A stretch of DNA of 64,000 nucleotides from Desulfolutivibrio sulfoxidireducens (GTDB lineage Bacteria; Desulfobacterota; Desulfovibrionia; Desulfovibrionales; Desulfovibrionaceae): contig NZ_CP045508.1 of assembly GCF_013376475.1 (NCBI RefSeq), forward strand, positions 2,950,001 through 3,014,000, given 5' to 3'. Made by a program: the position numbers and the translations under genes. The notes beneath the pieces are model-generated. The model searched no databases, was not told the DNA's origin, and saw nothing but the letters and a program-made list of their open reading frames with translations. Below, piece after piece: positions 34,375-45,308 of this stretch (positions within the stretch are counted from its first letter, which is position 1; the number at the start of each line of letters is the position of its first letter).

Positions 34375-35388
34375 ATGATTTCGGTGCTTGTGCCGGTCAG
34401 AAACGCCGCCGCCACCCTGCCCGCCGCCCTTGAAGGGCTTTTGGCCCAGACGTACCCCGATGTGGAGATCCTGGTCCTTGACGACGGTTCCGACGACGCC
34501 GGAAAGACCCGGGCGGTCATGGAAGCGGCCGCCCGACGCGACGCCCGGGTTCATCCCGTCCACCTTCCCCATGGGGGCATCGCCCGCACCCTGGCCACAG
34601 GGCTTTCCCTGGCCAGGGGAAGGTACATCGCCCGCATGGACGCCGACGACACCTGCCACGAGACGCGTCTGGAACTCCAGGCCGCCTTTCTGGACGCGCA
34701 TCCGGACATCGGCCTGGCCGGGTGTCTGGCCCGTTTCGGCGGGGACCCGGCCCGGGCCGCCGGTTATAACCATCACCTGGAATGGACCAACAGCCTGGTC
34801 ACCCCGGATCAGATCGCCCTGGGCCGGTTCCGGGAATCCCCCCTGCCCCATCCCACGGTCATGTTCCGGGCCGAGGTGGCCAGACGGCACGGCGGCTACG
34901 TGCACGGCCCCTTTCCCGAGGACTACGAGCTGTGGCTACGCTGGCTGGACGCCGGGGTACGCATGGCCAAGGTCCCGAAATATCTGGTGACCTGGAACGA
35001 CCCGCCGGACCGGCTGTCGCGCACGGACCCGCGCTACGCCCCGCACCGCTTCCACCGCCTCAAGGCCCCCTATCTGGCCCGGCACCTGGCCCGGACCAAC
35101 CCCTTTCATCCGGCCATCCAGGTCATGGGCGCGGGGCGCATCACCCGCAAGCGGGCGGAGATGCTGTGCGAATACGGGGTGGCCATCGACGCGTGGTGGG
35201 ACATCGACCCGGACAAGGTGGGAAGGACGGTGGGCGGCCGGCCGGTGCGGCACCGTGACGAACTGCCGCCGGCCGGATCGTGCTTTCTGGTGTCCTACGT
35301 GGCCAGCCGGGGCGCGGCCGAGGACATCGCGGCCTTTGTGGCGAACCGGGGCTACGTTCTTGGCCGGGATTTTCTGCCGGCGGCCTGA
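34375..35388 (+). CDS. glycosyltransferase family 2 with a C-terminal Rossmann-like segment
   Basis: A 337-residue transferase. The GT-A fold begins MISVLVPVRNAAATLPAAL, with the nucleotide-sugar Asp in VLDDGSDD and the metal-binding DADD in IARMDADDT. The acceptor-side motif is PEDYELWLRWL. After residue 240 a separate segment starts IQVMGAGRITRKRAEML and continues with VAIDAWWDIDPDKVG, resembling a nucleotide-binding fold more than part of a GT2. The sugar and acceptor are unknown. It follows modC by 67 bases on the same strand; the membrane protein downstream is convergent. Confidence 0.88.
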   Translation: MISVLVPVRNAAATLPAALEGLLAQTYPDVEILVLDDGSDDAGKTRAVMEAAARRDARVHPVHLPHGGIARTLATGLSLARGRYIARMDADDTCHETRLELQAAFLDAHPDIGLAGCLARFGGDPARAAGYNHHLEWTNSLVTPDQIALGRFRESPLPHPTVMFRAEVARRHGGYVHGPFPEDYELWLRWLDAGVRMAKVPKYLVTWNDPPDRLSRTDPRYAPHRFHRLKAPYLARHLARTNPFHPAIQVMGAGRITRKRAEMLCEYGVAIDAWWDIDPDKVGRTVGGRPVRHRDELPPAGSCFLVSYVASRGAAEDIAAFVANRGYVLGRDFLPAA

Positions 35389-35461
35389 TCCGCTCCCGGG
35401 ACTCCCAAAAGGCCATGGACGATGTCGTATCGCGCGCGTGGCGCGCCAAAGCCCGTCGCGA

Positions 35462-35881
35462 TCAGGCCAAAACCCGGCTTTTGGCCAGATGCCGGGCGTA
35501 CAGGCACACGACGAGAAACAGGGCCACGCCTCCGGCCTGGAGCAGGAAGCCCGAGGCGTCGATGACCGTGGCCGGGTCGTTTTTCAGGTAGAAAACGCCG
35601 GAGGAGAAGATGTTGATGCCCAGGGCCAGGAACAGGACCGGCACGGCGGCCCTTTTGAGCCGAAAAAGCAGAAAGACCCCGATGAAGGTGGTGGCGGCCA
35701 CCAGATGGCCAATGACCATGTCGAAGGTCGTGAAGCGGTTTATATAGGCCTGCTGCTCAAAAGAAAGCGGAAAAACGCCACTGGTGATCAAAAACACGGA
35801 CAGGATGCTGTACAGGGAGAGTACGGAATAGAAGAGAAAGATGATCCACACCGGAAGCGGACGTTTGAGACGATTTCGCAT
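35462..35881 (-). CDS. small membrane protein of unknown function
   Basis: A 139-residue protein with four hydrophobic helices (IIFLFYSVLSLYSILSVFLI, MVIGHLVAATTFIGVFLLF, VPVLFLALGINIFSSGVF and LLQAGGVALFLVVCLY). The start is set at 35881 (MRNRLKRPLP) because AAAGG lies nine bases before; the frame extends further but the added part overlaps the divergent response regulator. No family recognised. It shares a divergent upstream region with the NtrC-type regulator. Confidence 0.8.
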   Translation of the reverse strand: MRNRLKRPLPVWIIFLFYSVLSLYSILSVFLITSGVFPLSFEQQAYINRFTTFDMVIGHLVAATTFIGVFLLFRLKRAAVPVLFLALGINIFSSGVFYLKNDPATVIDASGFLLQAGGVALFLVVCLYARHLAKSRVLA

Positions 35882-36067
35882 GTCATGCATCCTTTGCGGG
35901 GCGGTGGCGGGAATCGCGCCGGAGACGTGCGCATCATGCCCCATTGTCCGGAGAAGCGCAAAGGGGAAGCGTCGTTCATGGCCGCCGCGCCAGCGCATGG
36001 CCGCACCTGTCTCGACATTCTGGCGTAATCGACGTAATATAAAAAAGTTTGTCACGCTGGAGGAGCC

Positions 36068-37528
36068 ATGGCGAAAATTCTCATCATCGACGACGACGAG
36101 CATATCCGCCAGGTCTGCAGGTTGGTTTTTGAGGCCATGGAGCATGAGGTCTCGGCCGAACCCACCCTGACCCGGGGGCTTGCGGCGATAGAAAACGGGG
36201 ATTTCGACGTGGTCTACCTGGATGTGGACCTGCCCGACGGCATCGGTTTAAACGCCATATCCCACATCACCGAGCGCGAACGCGCGCCGGAGGTGATCAT
36301 CTTCACCGGCGCCAGCTACCCCAACGGCGCGGAACTGGCCATCCAGAACGGGGCCTGGGACTACATCGAGAAACCGGCCGCCGAAGACGTCATGACCCTG
36401 CCCCTGATCCGGGCCCTGCAATACCGCAAGGAAAAATTCTCCCACCACGCGCCCACCGTGGCCCTGAAAAGGGACCGCATCATCGGCGTAAGCCCCAAGA
36501 TCGCCAAGTGCCTGGACCTGATCGCCCAGGCGGCCAACAGCGAGGCCAACGCCCTCATCACCGGCGAGACCGGGACCGGCAAGGAGCTTTTCGCCCGGGC
36601 CATCCACGAAAACAGCCCCCGGGCCGACGGCCCCTTCGTGGTGGTGGACTGCTCGATCCTCACCGAGACGCTTATCGAGAGCGTGCTTTTCGGGCACGCC
36701 AAGGGGGCGTTCACCGGGGCGGAGAAAAAAAGCGAGGGGCTCATCCGCCAGGCCCACGGGGGGACCCTCTTCCTCGACGAGGTGGGGGAATTGCCCTTTT
36801 CCATGCAGAAGGCCTTCTTGCGGGTCCTGCAGGAACGCCGCTTCCGTCCGGTCGGGGCCAAGGAGGAGGAATCGAGCGATTTCAGGCTGGTTGCGGCCAC
36901 CAACAAGGATCTCCAGGCCTTGGCCGGCACGGGTCGCTTTCGTAGCGACCTGCTTTTCCGGCTGCACACCATGCACATCGCCATCCCCCCGCTTCGCGAA
37001 CGGGGCGAGGACATCCGGGAGCTGACCCTTTACTACACACATTTTTTCTGCCGCAAATACACCGTGCCGCTCAAGGGCTTCTCGCCGGAATTTTTCGACT
37101 TCATGCTGGAATACGACTGGCCGGGCAATGTCCGCGAACTGGTCAACACCGTGGAGAACATCGTGGTCAGGGCCAGGCTCGACCCCACCCTCTACCCCAA
37201 GCACATGCCCCCGGAGATACGCATCCGGGCCATGGGGGGCATGGGCGGCAAAAGGGCCGCCGCGGGAAACGGCATCCCCTTGGCGGCCGATCCCGCGGAG
37301 GACCTTTCCGGGCAACCGTGCCAGGGGGCGTCCGCCCCCCCGGACTGCGACAACGGGGACGACACGCTGATCCCCTTCGACGACTACAAGCGGCAGACCG
37401 AAAGGACCTTTTTCCACAATCTCATGGCCGCGTGCCATTCCGACATCCGCAAGGCCTGCGACATCTCGGGACTGGGCAAGCAAAGCCTGTACCGCTACCT
37501 GCGCATCCACGGCATTTCCACGCGATAG
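36068..37528 (+). CDS. NtrC-type sigma-54 response regulator
   Basis: A 486-residue cytoplasmic regulator. The receiver domain (1-120) has the acidic pocket IIDDDE and phospho-acceptor Asp52 in VYLDVDLPDG. The AAA+ domain (about 140-375) has GETGTGKE, the sigma-54 contact loop GAFTGA and Walker B GGTLFLDEVGE. A helix-turn-helix at the C-terminus (IRKACDISGLGKQSLYRYL) binds DNA. When phosphorylated it should open sigma-54 promoters. GGAGG precedes the ATG. No histidine kinase is adjacent. A strong inverted repeat follows. Confidence 0.95.
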   Translation: MAKILIIDDDEHIRQVCRLVFEAMEHEVSAEPTLTRGLAAIENGDFDVVYLDVDLPDGIGLNAISHITERERAPEVIIFTGASYPNGAELAIQNGAWDYIEKPAAEDVMTLPLIRALQYRKEKFSHHAPTVALKRDRIIGVSPKIAKCLDLIAQAANSEANALITGETGTGKELFARAIHENSPRADGPFVVVDCSILTETLIESVLFGHAKGAFTGAEKKSEGLIRQAHGGTLFLDEVGELPFSMQKAFLRVLQERRFRPVGAKEEESSDFRLVAATNKDLQALAGTGRFRSDLLFRLHTMHIAIPPLRERGEDIRELTLYYTHFFCRKYTVPLKGFSPEFFDFMLEYDWPGNVRELVNTVENIVVRARLDPTLYPKHMPPEIRIRAMGGMGGKRAAAGNGIPLAADPAEDLSGQPCQGASAPPDCDNGDDTLIPFDDYKRQTERTFFHNLMAACHSDIRKACDISGLGKQSLYRYLRIHGISTR

Positions 37529-37546
37529 CGGCGCCCCGCCAGCCCT

Positions 37547-37594
37547 GGCCGGTCCGGACCCGCGTCTTCTCGGCCGCGCCCATCCGGACCGGCC
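37547..37594. terminator. convergent inverted repeat
   Basis: Twelve perfect base pairs (GGCCGGTCCGGA and its complement) with a 24-base loop sit between two convergent genes. It can fold in transcripts from either side. There is no T-run. Confidence 0.45.
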
Positions 37595-37617
37595 ATATCG
37601 CCCACCGGGGAAACGGA

Positions 37618-40600
37618 TCAATTGACCCGGGTCAGGGCGTTGGCGCGTTCCTCCAAGGCCCTGGCCGAGAGTTCCGACGCGGCCATCTTGCCGTAGAGGG
37701 TGTCCGGCATGGCGTCGCGCATCCGCTCCAGGGTCTGGCGCCATTTGGCCGTATCGCCCATCTCGCGGTAGATGGCGGCCATGCGGAAGCGATTGGCGGC
37801 AAAATCCGGACCGTTTTCGGGCAACATCGCCGCGTATTCCTCGGCCCACTTGAGGGCGGCGGGGTACAACCCGAGGTTTTTCCCGGCCTCGATGAGCATG
37901 TTGAGGGCGTCGGCGACCTTCTCGGGGCCTGTTTTGGTCTCCCGAAAGAGTGTGACCGCCTCCTGGGCGAAGACCAGGGTCTTTTCCGGATCGTTTTTGG
38001 CCTTGGACTCCTTGGCCTGGTAATACATGGCCACGGCCCGGCGCGCGGGAGGCAGGCTGAAGTCGGCGGCCAGTCTGGCCCACAGGGGGCGGCTCTTGGC
38101 CGTGTCCCCGAGGTTCTCCAGGGCCAAGGCCGCGGCGAATTCCACCCTCTGGCGCTGATCCAGGGTGAACCGCCAGCCGCGAACCTTGTCCGCCAACTCC
38201 AATATCTCCCGCCAGGCGTCTCCCTCGACATAGATGTGCAGGGCCAGAAGCAGGGCGTTGACCCCGGCCTCGCTTTGGGCCGGGCCGATGAACGGCAGGG
38301 CCAGCCGCAGGCTGTCCCGGGGGTGTCCGGTGCGCAGGAGGCTTAGGGCCGCGGCCAGTTGTCCCTTGTCCGAGATGATCGAGCGGTATTTCTCCAACAG
38401 GGGATGCTCGCGCCACACCTCCGCGATGCGGGCGTATTGCTGCGTTTTGAGCAGGGATTCGGCCATTTTTTCGAAGGCGGCGGCGGCCACCTCGCCCGCC
38501 CGGGGGGCGAGCGGACTGTTCGGAAAGGTCTTTTCGAAGGTCGTGGCCGCCTCCAGGGCCTGCAGGTAGTTCTCCTTGAACAGATACCACATGGCCAACT
38601 TGAGCTGGGCCAGGGAGGCCAGGGGACTTTGCGGATGGTCCCGGGCGATCTGGGTGTATATGGCCTCGGGGCCGCCCTGGAGCGGTTTCTCGAAGGCCGA
38701 GAACATCTCGCCGATGCTCGGATTGTCATACACGCCCTTTTCGGCCAGCCGCATCTTGGCGATGAGCCCCCCCTCGGTTTCGGGAAACCTGGAGACGGCC
38801 AGTTCATAAAACTCCACCGACTCCCTGGCCCTGTGAAGCCGCGAGGCGATGTCGCCGAGCCTGGCCAACACCAGATCCGTGCCCTCGGCGTTGGGATCGA
38901 TGTTGTACGCCGTCAGGTAATAGTCCTTGGCCTTTTTGTAGTCCCCGAGCCGGTAGGCTATCTCGCCGTTTATCCGCAGAAGAGGGGGATATTCCGTGTA
39001 ATACCTGGGCCAGCGTTTTTCGATGTAATCGGCGATCTGCCAGGCCTCCTGGAAACGCCCCAGCTTCACCAGGGCCTTGGCCATGCCCATGGAGGCCTCG
39101 CGCACGAAGCGGCTCTCCGGATAGCGCTGAATGAGTTCCTGGTATTCCTGGGCGGCCTTCTGGTAGTCGCCTTTTTCAAAATGGTGCTCGCCCCAGTAGA
39201 AATGGATCAGGGGAATGTTTTCGTCGTTGGGATACCGCTTGCGCAGGATGTTGAAATAGGCGTTGGCCTCGGGGAGGTTCCCGGCCTTGAGGTTGAGCAT
39301 GCCCAGAATCAGGAGGGCCGCCGGGATCCGCTTGGATTTGGCGTTGAAATTGAGGGCCTCCTGGTAGGCGGCCTGGATGGTGTCGAAATGGGCCGAAGGA
39401 TCGCCCTTGTTGATGTCGTAGAGGGTCTCGGCCAGGGTGTAGAGGGTCTCCTCGCGCTGTTCGGTGGTCAGGTCCGGCCGGGCCTTGAGCACCTCGAGCA
39501 TTGTCAGGGCCTCTTCGTTTTCCCCCAGCAGCCGTTTGGACTGGGCGGACATGAGCATGCCGTCGTTGTCGGACTCGGCCTGGCTCATTTCAGCGGGTTG
39601 TCCGTCCTTTCCCGGTCCCTCCTCTGGCGCGGCCTCGGGCGACTGGGCCTGGGGAGTCTGCGCAAGATCCTGGCCGGCCGGCGGCTCGACCGTGGCCGGA
39701 ACGGAGGCCCGCGGAGGAGGCGCCACGACGTCCGCACTGTGGGAATCCGCAACGGGAGCCTCCGCCCGCTCCGTTTTCCGGGACACACCGGAACGTACGG
39801 CCTGGGGTCCGGAAAAGACCGGGGCCACCGGGACCGGGGCGATAGGCGGCCCTGGAGGCGTCACGGCGGCCTTGACCGCCCCTTCCGGGCCTTCGAGTCC
39901 CGGCGGCAGGGGCGGCAGCCCCGAGGGACCACCGGATGCGCCCGTTACGGGACCCGGCGGCGGGGGAACGGCCTGGTCGGACAGGGGCCGGGAAGCCCCC
40001 CCCGGGTCCGAAGCGGCCGGAGGAAGCGACGACGGTATCGTCACCGCCCCTTCCGGACGCAGCACCCTGGCGGCATCGGGTCCGGCGTGCTCCACGGCCG
40101 AGCGCAGGGAATGGGGCACGGCAAAAAACGGTTCCCGGGACAAGGCATCGGCGGCGACGGGTGCGGTGGCCTTCGGGGCTTCCCCGCCCTGCCCGCCCAG
40201 GGCTGGCGGCAGGGCGGGCAGGGCGTGACCGGACTCGCCGCCGGCGGGGGGGATGTTTTCTCCGAGGGAAGGCAGGGCGGCGGGCCTTTTCTCGCCCTTG
40301 GCCTGGGGGATCTCGACCGGGGCCTTGACACCGGAAGATACCGGCGGCGCTGACGGACCGGAGACGGAGGGCGCGGCGGCGGAGGGCGTCCCGGACCGGG
40401 CCGCCGGACTGTCGGGTCTCCAGTTCGCGCCAAGCGGATCGCGGTAGATCTGGATCTTGACCGCCCCATCTCCGGCCGGCCAACCGACGAATCCCACAGC
40501 GTCGGTGCGTAGCGACACGACCAGGCCGTGGGTCGATGGCCGCACGCCGGCAATGAACCGGGACTGGGAGAAATCAAGGTTCTCGGAGGGCGCGTCCGGG

Positions 40601-40830
40601 CTCGGGGATCCAGGCGGAAACACCAGGGTGATTTCCCTTTGTCCGGTGCGGGTCACGGTGGGATGGCCGCCGGAGGCCGGGAAGCCCACGGTCAGGGTGT
40701 CCATGTCCGCCTTGGTGCTGAAGGAATAGGTGACGGCCCAGGCGAACCGGGGGAGCGCGGCCAGAAGGACCGCGAGGGCGAGAAGCCGGAGGAGGCCGGC
40801 CGGAAACCGGGTGATCACGGGGCGCATCAT
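37618..40830 (-). CDS. large exported TPR-repeat protein
   Basis: A 1070-residue periplasmic or secreted protein. A signal peptide (LLRLLALAVLLAALPRFAWA) is followed by a beta-rich AMIN-like domain (about 30-135). A 300-residue proline/alanine-rich linker follows (about 140-430). From about residue 430 on there are helical TPR-type repeats: ALTMLEVLKARPDLTTEQ, NLPEANAYFNILRKRYPNDE, GDYQKAAQEYQELIQRYPES and more. The architecture suggests a scaffold that contacts the cell wall and recruits partners. No enzyme motif is visible. Two adjacent ATGs begin the frame; neither has a clear ribosome site. Confidence 0.88.
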   Translation of the reverse strand: MMRPVITRFPAGLLRLLALAVLLAALPRFAWAVTYSFSTKADMDTLTVGFPASGGHPTVTRTGQREITLVFPPGSPSPDAPSENLDFSQSRFIAGVRPSTHGLVVSLRTDAVGFVGWPAGDGAVKIQIYRDPLGANWRPDSPAARSGTPSAAAPSVSGPSAPPVSSGVKAPVEIPQAKGEKRPAALPSLGENIPPAGGESGHALPALPPALGGQGGEAPKATAPVAADALSREPFFAVPHSLRSAVEHAGPDAARVLRPEGAVTIPSSLPPAASDPGGASRPLSDQAVPPPPGPVTGASGGPSGLPPLPPGLEGPEGAVKAAVTPPGPPIAPVPVAPVFSGPQAVRSGVSRKTERAEAPVADSHSADVVAPPPRASVPATVEPPAGQDLAQTPQAQSPEAAPEEGPGKDGQPAEMSQAESDNDGMLMSAQSKRLLGENEEALTMLEVLKARPDLTTEQREETLYTLAETLYDINKGDPSAHFDTIQAAYQEALNFNAKSKRIPAALLILGMLNLKAGNLPEANAYFNILRKRYPNDENIPLIHFYWGEHHFEKGDYQKAAQEYQELIQRYPESRFVREASMGMAKALVKLGRFQEAWQIADYIEKRWPRYYTEYPPLLRINGEIAYRLGDYKKAKDYYLTAYNIDPNAEGTDLVLARLGDIASRLHRARESVEFYELAVSRFPETEGGLIAKMRLAEKGVYDNPSIGEMFSAFEKPLQGGPEAIYTQIARDHPQSPLASLAQLKLAMWYLFKENYLQALEAATTFEKTFPNSPLAPRAGEVAAAAFEKMAESLLKTQQYARIAEVWREHPLLEKYRSIISDKGQLAAALSLLRTGHPRDSLRLALPFIGPAQSEAGVNALLLALHIYVEGDAWREILELADKVRGWRFTLDQRQRVEFAAALALENLGDTAKSRPLWARLAADFSLPPARRAVAMYYQAKESKAKNDPEKTLVFAQEAVTLFRETKTGPEKVADALNMLIEAGKNLGLYPAALKWAEEYAAMLPENGPDFAANRFRMAAIYREMGDTAKWRQTLERMRDAMPDTLYGKMAASELSARALEERANALTRVN

Positions 40831-40930
40831 GCAAGGACCATGCTAAGGCACGCGTTGCAAGGCCGGGGGCGCGACATGAACCGCGGGGTCGGGACGGCCC
40901 CCCGTCCAGTTCGATATTTTTCAGCCAGCT

Positions 40931-42400
40931 CTACCACGCGGGGCGAATGGTTCCGGATTCTTCCATACATTTCCTTCGGAGTCTCTGAACAGCTTGTATG
41001 GAGGCATGCACATCGGCATCACACGTCCTATGGTTGACGATTGCCGCCCGTAGGACAGTACAATCCCCGAATGTCGTTGTCGAAAACACCACCTCTCCGG
41101 AAACCTGAAGGCATTGCGCAATATACCGGTTCAAGGCGCTCTTTTCCTCGGATTCCATCTCCGGGGATGCCGCCGAAAAACAGCAGACATTGAGCATCAC
41201 CGGCGCGCATAACATCAAATCCGGCGCCGCATCGACAAGGTTTCCCATCAATGCCGCAAGTTCGCAATTTCGAGTTATCGCCGCGCCGAACGCGGACTTG
41301 CCGTGAACCTGGATTGCCGACCAGACCTTCAGCGCGCGAAACCCCCGCGACAGATCCGTTCCATAGTCGCAGTACCATGGCTCCGCCCCGCCCAGCCCAA
41401 AATCCTGGCCCGCGAGGTACGGGGGCCGGGCCGCGAACGTGTCCCGGTGAAGGGCCTCGTCGCGAATGAGGACAGCGCCGCAGTCATAGTTCACAGACAT
41501 CCATTTATGAAAGTCAAAGGCCAGCGAATCCGCCTTGTGGATGCCATCGGCCAGTTCCCGCCATGGCGATCGCGCCAATCTCGCCCAGGCCCCAAAAGCG
41601 CCATCCACATGAAACCACAATCCGTGCCTGGCGCTGAAGGCGGCGAGGGCATGCAGATCGTCAAACTCGCCCAGATCGACGGATCCCGCGGTCCCGATGA
41701 CGCAAAAGGGCCGCGCTCCAGCGGCGCGATCCCGATCGACGCATCCGGCCAGTCGATCCGTATCCATGCCGCCATGCGCGCAGCGCGGCACGATTCTCAG
41801 GGCCGAGGATCCCAAACCCAGCAATTCCATGGCCTTGATAAGGGCATTATGCACCCCTTCAACGGCATACGCCGTCAGCAACGGGGCGTTGCGCAGGCCA
41901 TCGCGCCGTATTGCCGGCCCAAGGGCATGCCTTCGCGCCACCGCCAGGGCCACCAGGGTGGCCTGCGAGGTCCCGGTGACCAGGAGTCCGCTCGCCGTTT
42001 CCGGGAAATCAAACACCCTCCGGCACCACGCCATGACCTCGCGTTCGATGTACGTTGCGGCGTGGTCCCTGCCCCCGCAATTGCTGTTCATTGCCGCCGC
42101 GACCATCTCGGCCATGAGCCCCACGGCCAGGCCGGTCCCATGCACCCATCCGAAAAAACGCGGGTGGGTGTTTCCGGTCGCGAACGGAAGGACATGGGCG
42201 AGAAGCTTTTCAGCTAACGCGCCATAGGTCATCCCCTCGCCGTCCTCGTCCAGATGGTACTCGCGTCGCGACGCCTCGGGAACGGGACGCCAGGGATGAT
42301 CGCGGGCGGTCATCAATCGATCGACACATTTGTCAAGCACATCATGGACATGGGAACGGAAGTCGTCCCAGTCCCCAGGATCGAGAAGTGATTTTTGCAT
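40931..42400 (-). CDS. pyridoxal-dependent decarboxylase (group II, aromatic-amino-acid decarboxylase-like)
   Basis: A 489-residue fold-type-I PLP enzyme of the cytoplasm. The PLP lysine is Lys299 in SLAFDFHKWMSV, with the Asp that holds the pyridine ring in WFHVDGAFGAW and the ring-stacking HNALIKA region upstream. The conserved NTHPRFFGWVHG near residue 75 also fits. It should release CO2 from an amino acid, but whether aromatic amino acid, glutamate or another is not readable. The start at 42400 (MQKSLLDPGDW) has a poor ribosome site. It stands alone between the TPR gene and a sigma-54 activator, and uses more A/T-ending codons than its neighbours. Confidence 0.88.
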   Translation of the reverse strand: MQKSLLDPGDWDDFRSHVHDVLDKCVDRLMTARDHPWRPVPEASRREYHLDEDGEGMTYGALAEKLLAHVLPFATGNTHPRFFGWVHGTGLAVGLMAEMVAAAMNSNCGGRDHAATYIEREVMAWCRRVFDFPETASGLLVTGTSQATLVALAVARRHALGPAIRRDGLRNAPLLTAYAVEGVHNALIKAMELLGLGSSALRIVPRCAHGGMDTDRLAGCVDRDRAAGARPFCVIGTAGSVDLGEFDDLHALAAFSARHGLWFHVDGAFGAWARLARSPWRELADGIHKADSLAFDFHKWMSVNYDCGAVLIRDEALHRDTFAARPPYLAGQDFGLGGAEPWYCDYGTDLSRGFRALKVWSAIQVHGKSAFGAAITRNCELAALMGNLVDAAPDLMLCAPVMLNVCCFSAASPEMESEEKSALNRYIAQCLQVSGEVVFSTTTFGDCTVLRAAIVNHRTCDADVHASIQAVQRLRRKCMEESGTIRPAW

Positions 42401-42683
42401 CGTTCGGGGACCTGTTTCAAAGACCTGCTCATGACGATCACGGCGACGGCCGGAGGGTGCAATCCCGGATGGACATGGGCATGGCGGTCGGGTCGAGGTA
42501 TCGGCGCGCAACGTTGCGCGGCGGGCGCTTTTTTTCCTGTGCGACATCCTGGAATTGCAACATGTTTGAGACCAATTTGGGGGCCACGTTACAAAAGACA
42601 CGAACTGCCTTTCTTAAACAACACCATGTCATGTGAAGTGATTCATGGACAGCCACCAGGGCATTTGATTGAAGAACCTGGCG

Positions 42684-43703
<1,020 letters not shown>

Positions 43704-43992
43704 CCTCCCTCCGGAATCGCCGCGTGGCGCGCCGTGGCGCCGCCAGGGACGGCCCCGCGGACGCAACATCGTGGCGGGGCCTCGTGCACCCAGGCTTTTT
43801 ACCGGGGGACACGGCCCTCTGTCAATTTCCTGACACACTTTCAGGGGAAAGGGAACCAGACTTTTCGAAAAAGACGAAAATGGGCCGGGGAAACGACTCG
43901 CCCGCCAAACGGACCTGATGCGCGCCATGAAAGCTACTTAATCGGGCATGGTGTCCCTGCGATTCATGGGCGTGGACTTCGGGAACACGACA

Positions 43993-44376
43993 CTAGGCGG
44001 TCATATCCAGCACCGAGCCCACAAGCTCGTCCTGGGTGCGGATGGCGGCGATATTGGCGGAATAGGCGTTGTGGTCGAGAAGCATGCGCACCATCTGGAC
44101 GGGCAAATCCACGTTGCTGGCCTCCACGGCCGTGTATGACTGCGACACGCCGTCCTCGGTCTCCTCCGGCCGGTTCTCGAAGTACACCGGCCCCGGGGTC
44201 TGATCCCGGGCCACCTCCTGGACGGACACGCCCGTGCCGCCCTGGCCGGTCTCCAGGGTCACCCGCGCGGTCTGGTAGCCGTCGGTATTGACGTTGGCCA
44301 CATTGTTCGCCGTGACCGCCTGGGACACGCCAATGGCCGACAGCGCCTGGATGTTGGACGACACGCCCTCGATCAT
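43993..44376 (-). CDS. flagellar basal-body rod-family protein
   Basis: A 127-residue protein with the rod/hook N-terminal signature ANNVANVNTDGYQTAR and a C-terminal helix (LPVQMVRMLLDHNAYSANIAAI) of the type that pairs with the N-terminal helix. The middle is short, so it resembles FlgC-type rod proteins rather than hook or FlgG. Such proteins are exported through the flagellar type III apparatus without a cleaved signal. The start at 44376 has GAAGGA before it. It is isolated from other rod genes. A -24/-12-like promoter lies upstream. Confidence 0.82.
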   Translation of the reverse strand: MIEGVSSNIQALSAIGVSQAVTANNVANVNTDGYQTARVTLETGQGGTGVSVQEVARDQTPGPVYFENRPEETEDGVSQSYTAVEASNVDLPVQMVRMLLDHNAYSANIAAIRTQDELVGSVLDMTA

Positions 44377-44442
44377 GGTCCGGTCCTTCGTGCACAGTCC
44401 GGTCGCGACCCGGTGAATCGGATGCGCATAGTGGTTAAATAA

Positions 44443-44457
44443 GCGCTTTCGGCGCCA
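44443..44457 (-). promoter_or_regulatory. candidate sigma-54 promoter for the flagellar rod-family gene
   Basis: On the minus strand TGGCGCCGAAAGCGC has GG and GC ten bases apart, though the -12 box lacks the usual TT. It lies about 67 bases before the ATG at 44376. Confidence 0.4.
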
Positions 44458-44531
44458 CGCGCAAGACGTGGCCGGCATGATTGTCGGACCTGGGACTGTG
44501 CTTTTCCCGGCAAGTGGACTAGGCTTGCCCC

Positions 44532-45167
44532 ATGCCGATTCCCCCGTGTCCGAAGCCCCGCCGTCCGGCCACGACCGTCCTGCCCGTTGCTTTCGGGCCG
44601 GCGGCATGGGCGGCCCTGGCCTGTCTGGCCTTTCTCGTCGGGTGTCGCGAGACGCGCCCGGAACCCGTGCGCACGGCCAATGCGGCCTACGGCTTCAGCA
44701 TCGTCCTGCCGCCGGGCTGGACGCCCTTCGAGGAAACAACCCGCGACTGTCTGGTCCGTGTGGGGGCGGAGAACGGCCATGGGGGCCTCGTGTACGTGTG
44801 CGTGCAACACCGGCCAACGGACTTCGCCACCTCGAAAAGCGAATTCGTCAACCGCGAACAGATCAAATCCTATGTGGAGACGACCCTGCTGGGGCGCAAC
44901 GTGGAGTGCCGCCACGTCACCGTCCAGGGCTGTCCGGCCTACGAGGCCCTGTACCTGCGCAACGTGGAGGGCCCGTCCGGCGGGGTGCGCGCCCAGTTCG
45001 TCAACCAGACCTTCCTGGTCCGGGGAAACCTGCTCTATGCCCTGACCTCCTACGCCATGGGCGAGACCGAGGCCGCGGCCCACGCCCATTTCAACGCGTT
45101 TTCCGACCTCGCCCTGCGTTCGGTCATGTCCTTTTTCCTGCATGCCCCCCCGTCGCCACCACACTGA
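44532..45167 (+). CDS. lipoprotein of unknown function
   Basis: A 211-residue protein with a long n-region, a hydrophobic stretch AAWALACLAFL and the lipobox LVGC, so it is lipid-anchored in the envelope. The mature part begins with a strand-rich pattern (YGFSIVLPPGWTPFEE). A 'GFSI-LPPGW' start followed by alternating strands is common in small envelope proteins of unknown role. It holds three further Cys. It is divergent from the flagellar rod-family gene. The ribosome site is weak. Confidence 0.78.
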   Translation: MPIPPCPKPRRPATTVLPVAFGPAAWAALACLAFLVGCRETRPEPVRTANAAYGFSIVLPPGWTPFEETTRDCLVRVGAENGHGGLVYVCVQHRPTDFATSKSEFVNREQIKSYVETTLLGRNVECRHVTVQGCPAYEALYLRNVEGPSGGVRAQFVNQTFLVRGNLLYALTSYAMGETEAAAHAHFNAFSDLALRSVMSFFLHAPPSPPH

Positions 45168-45308
45168 CGCCCTTTGCAAAAGATGTGTCCCTGGCCGCAA
45201 AAGCCCTTGCCCACAACCGCAAACACGGGTATCCGCCTCTGTCGTCCCGCTGCCCACGTCACCGCGCCACGCGCGAAAACCCTCTTCCCGCCCTGCCGGG
45301 AGCGCGCC

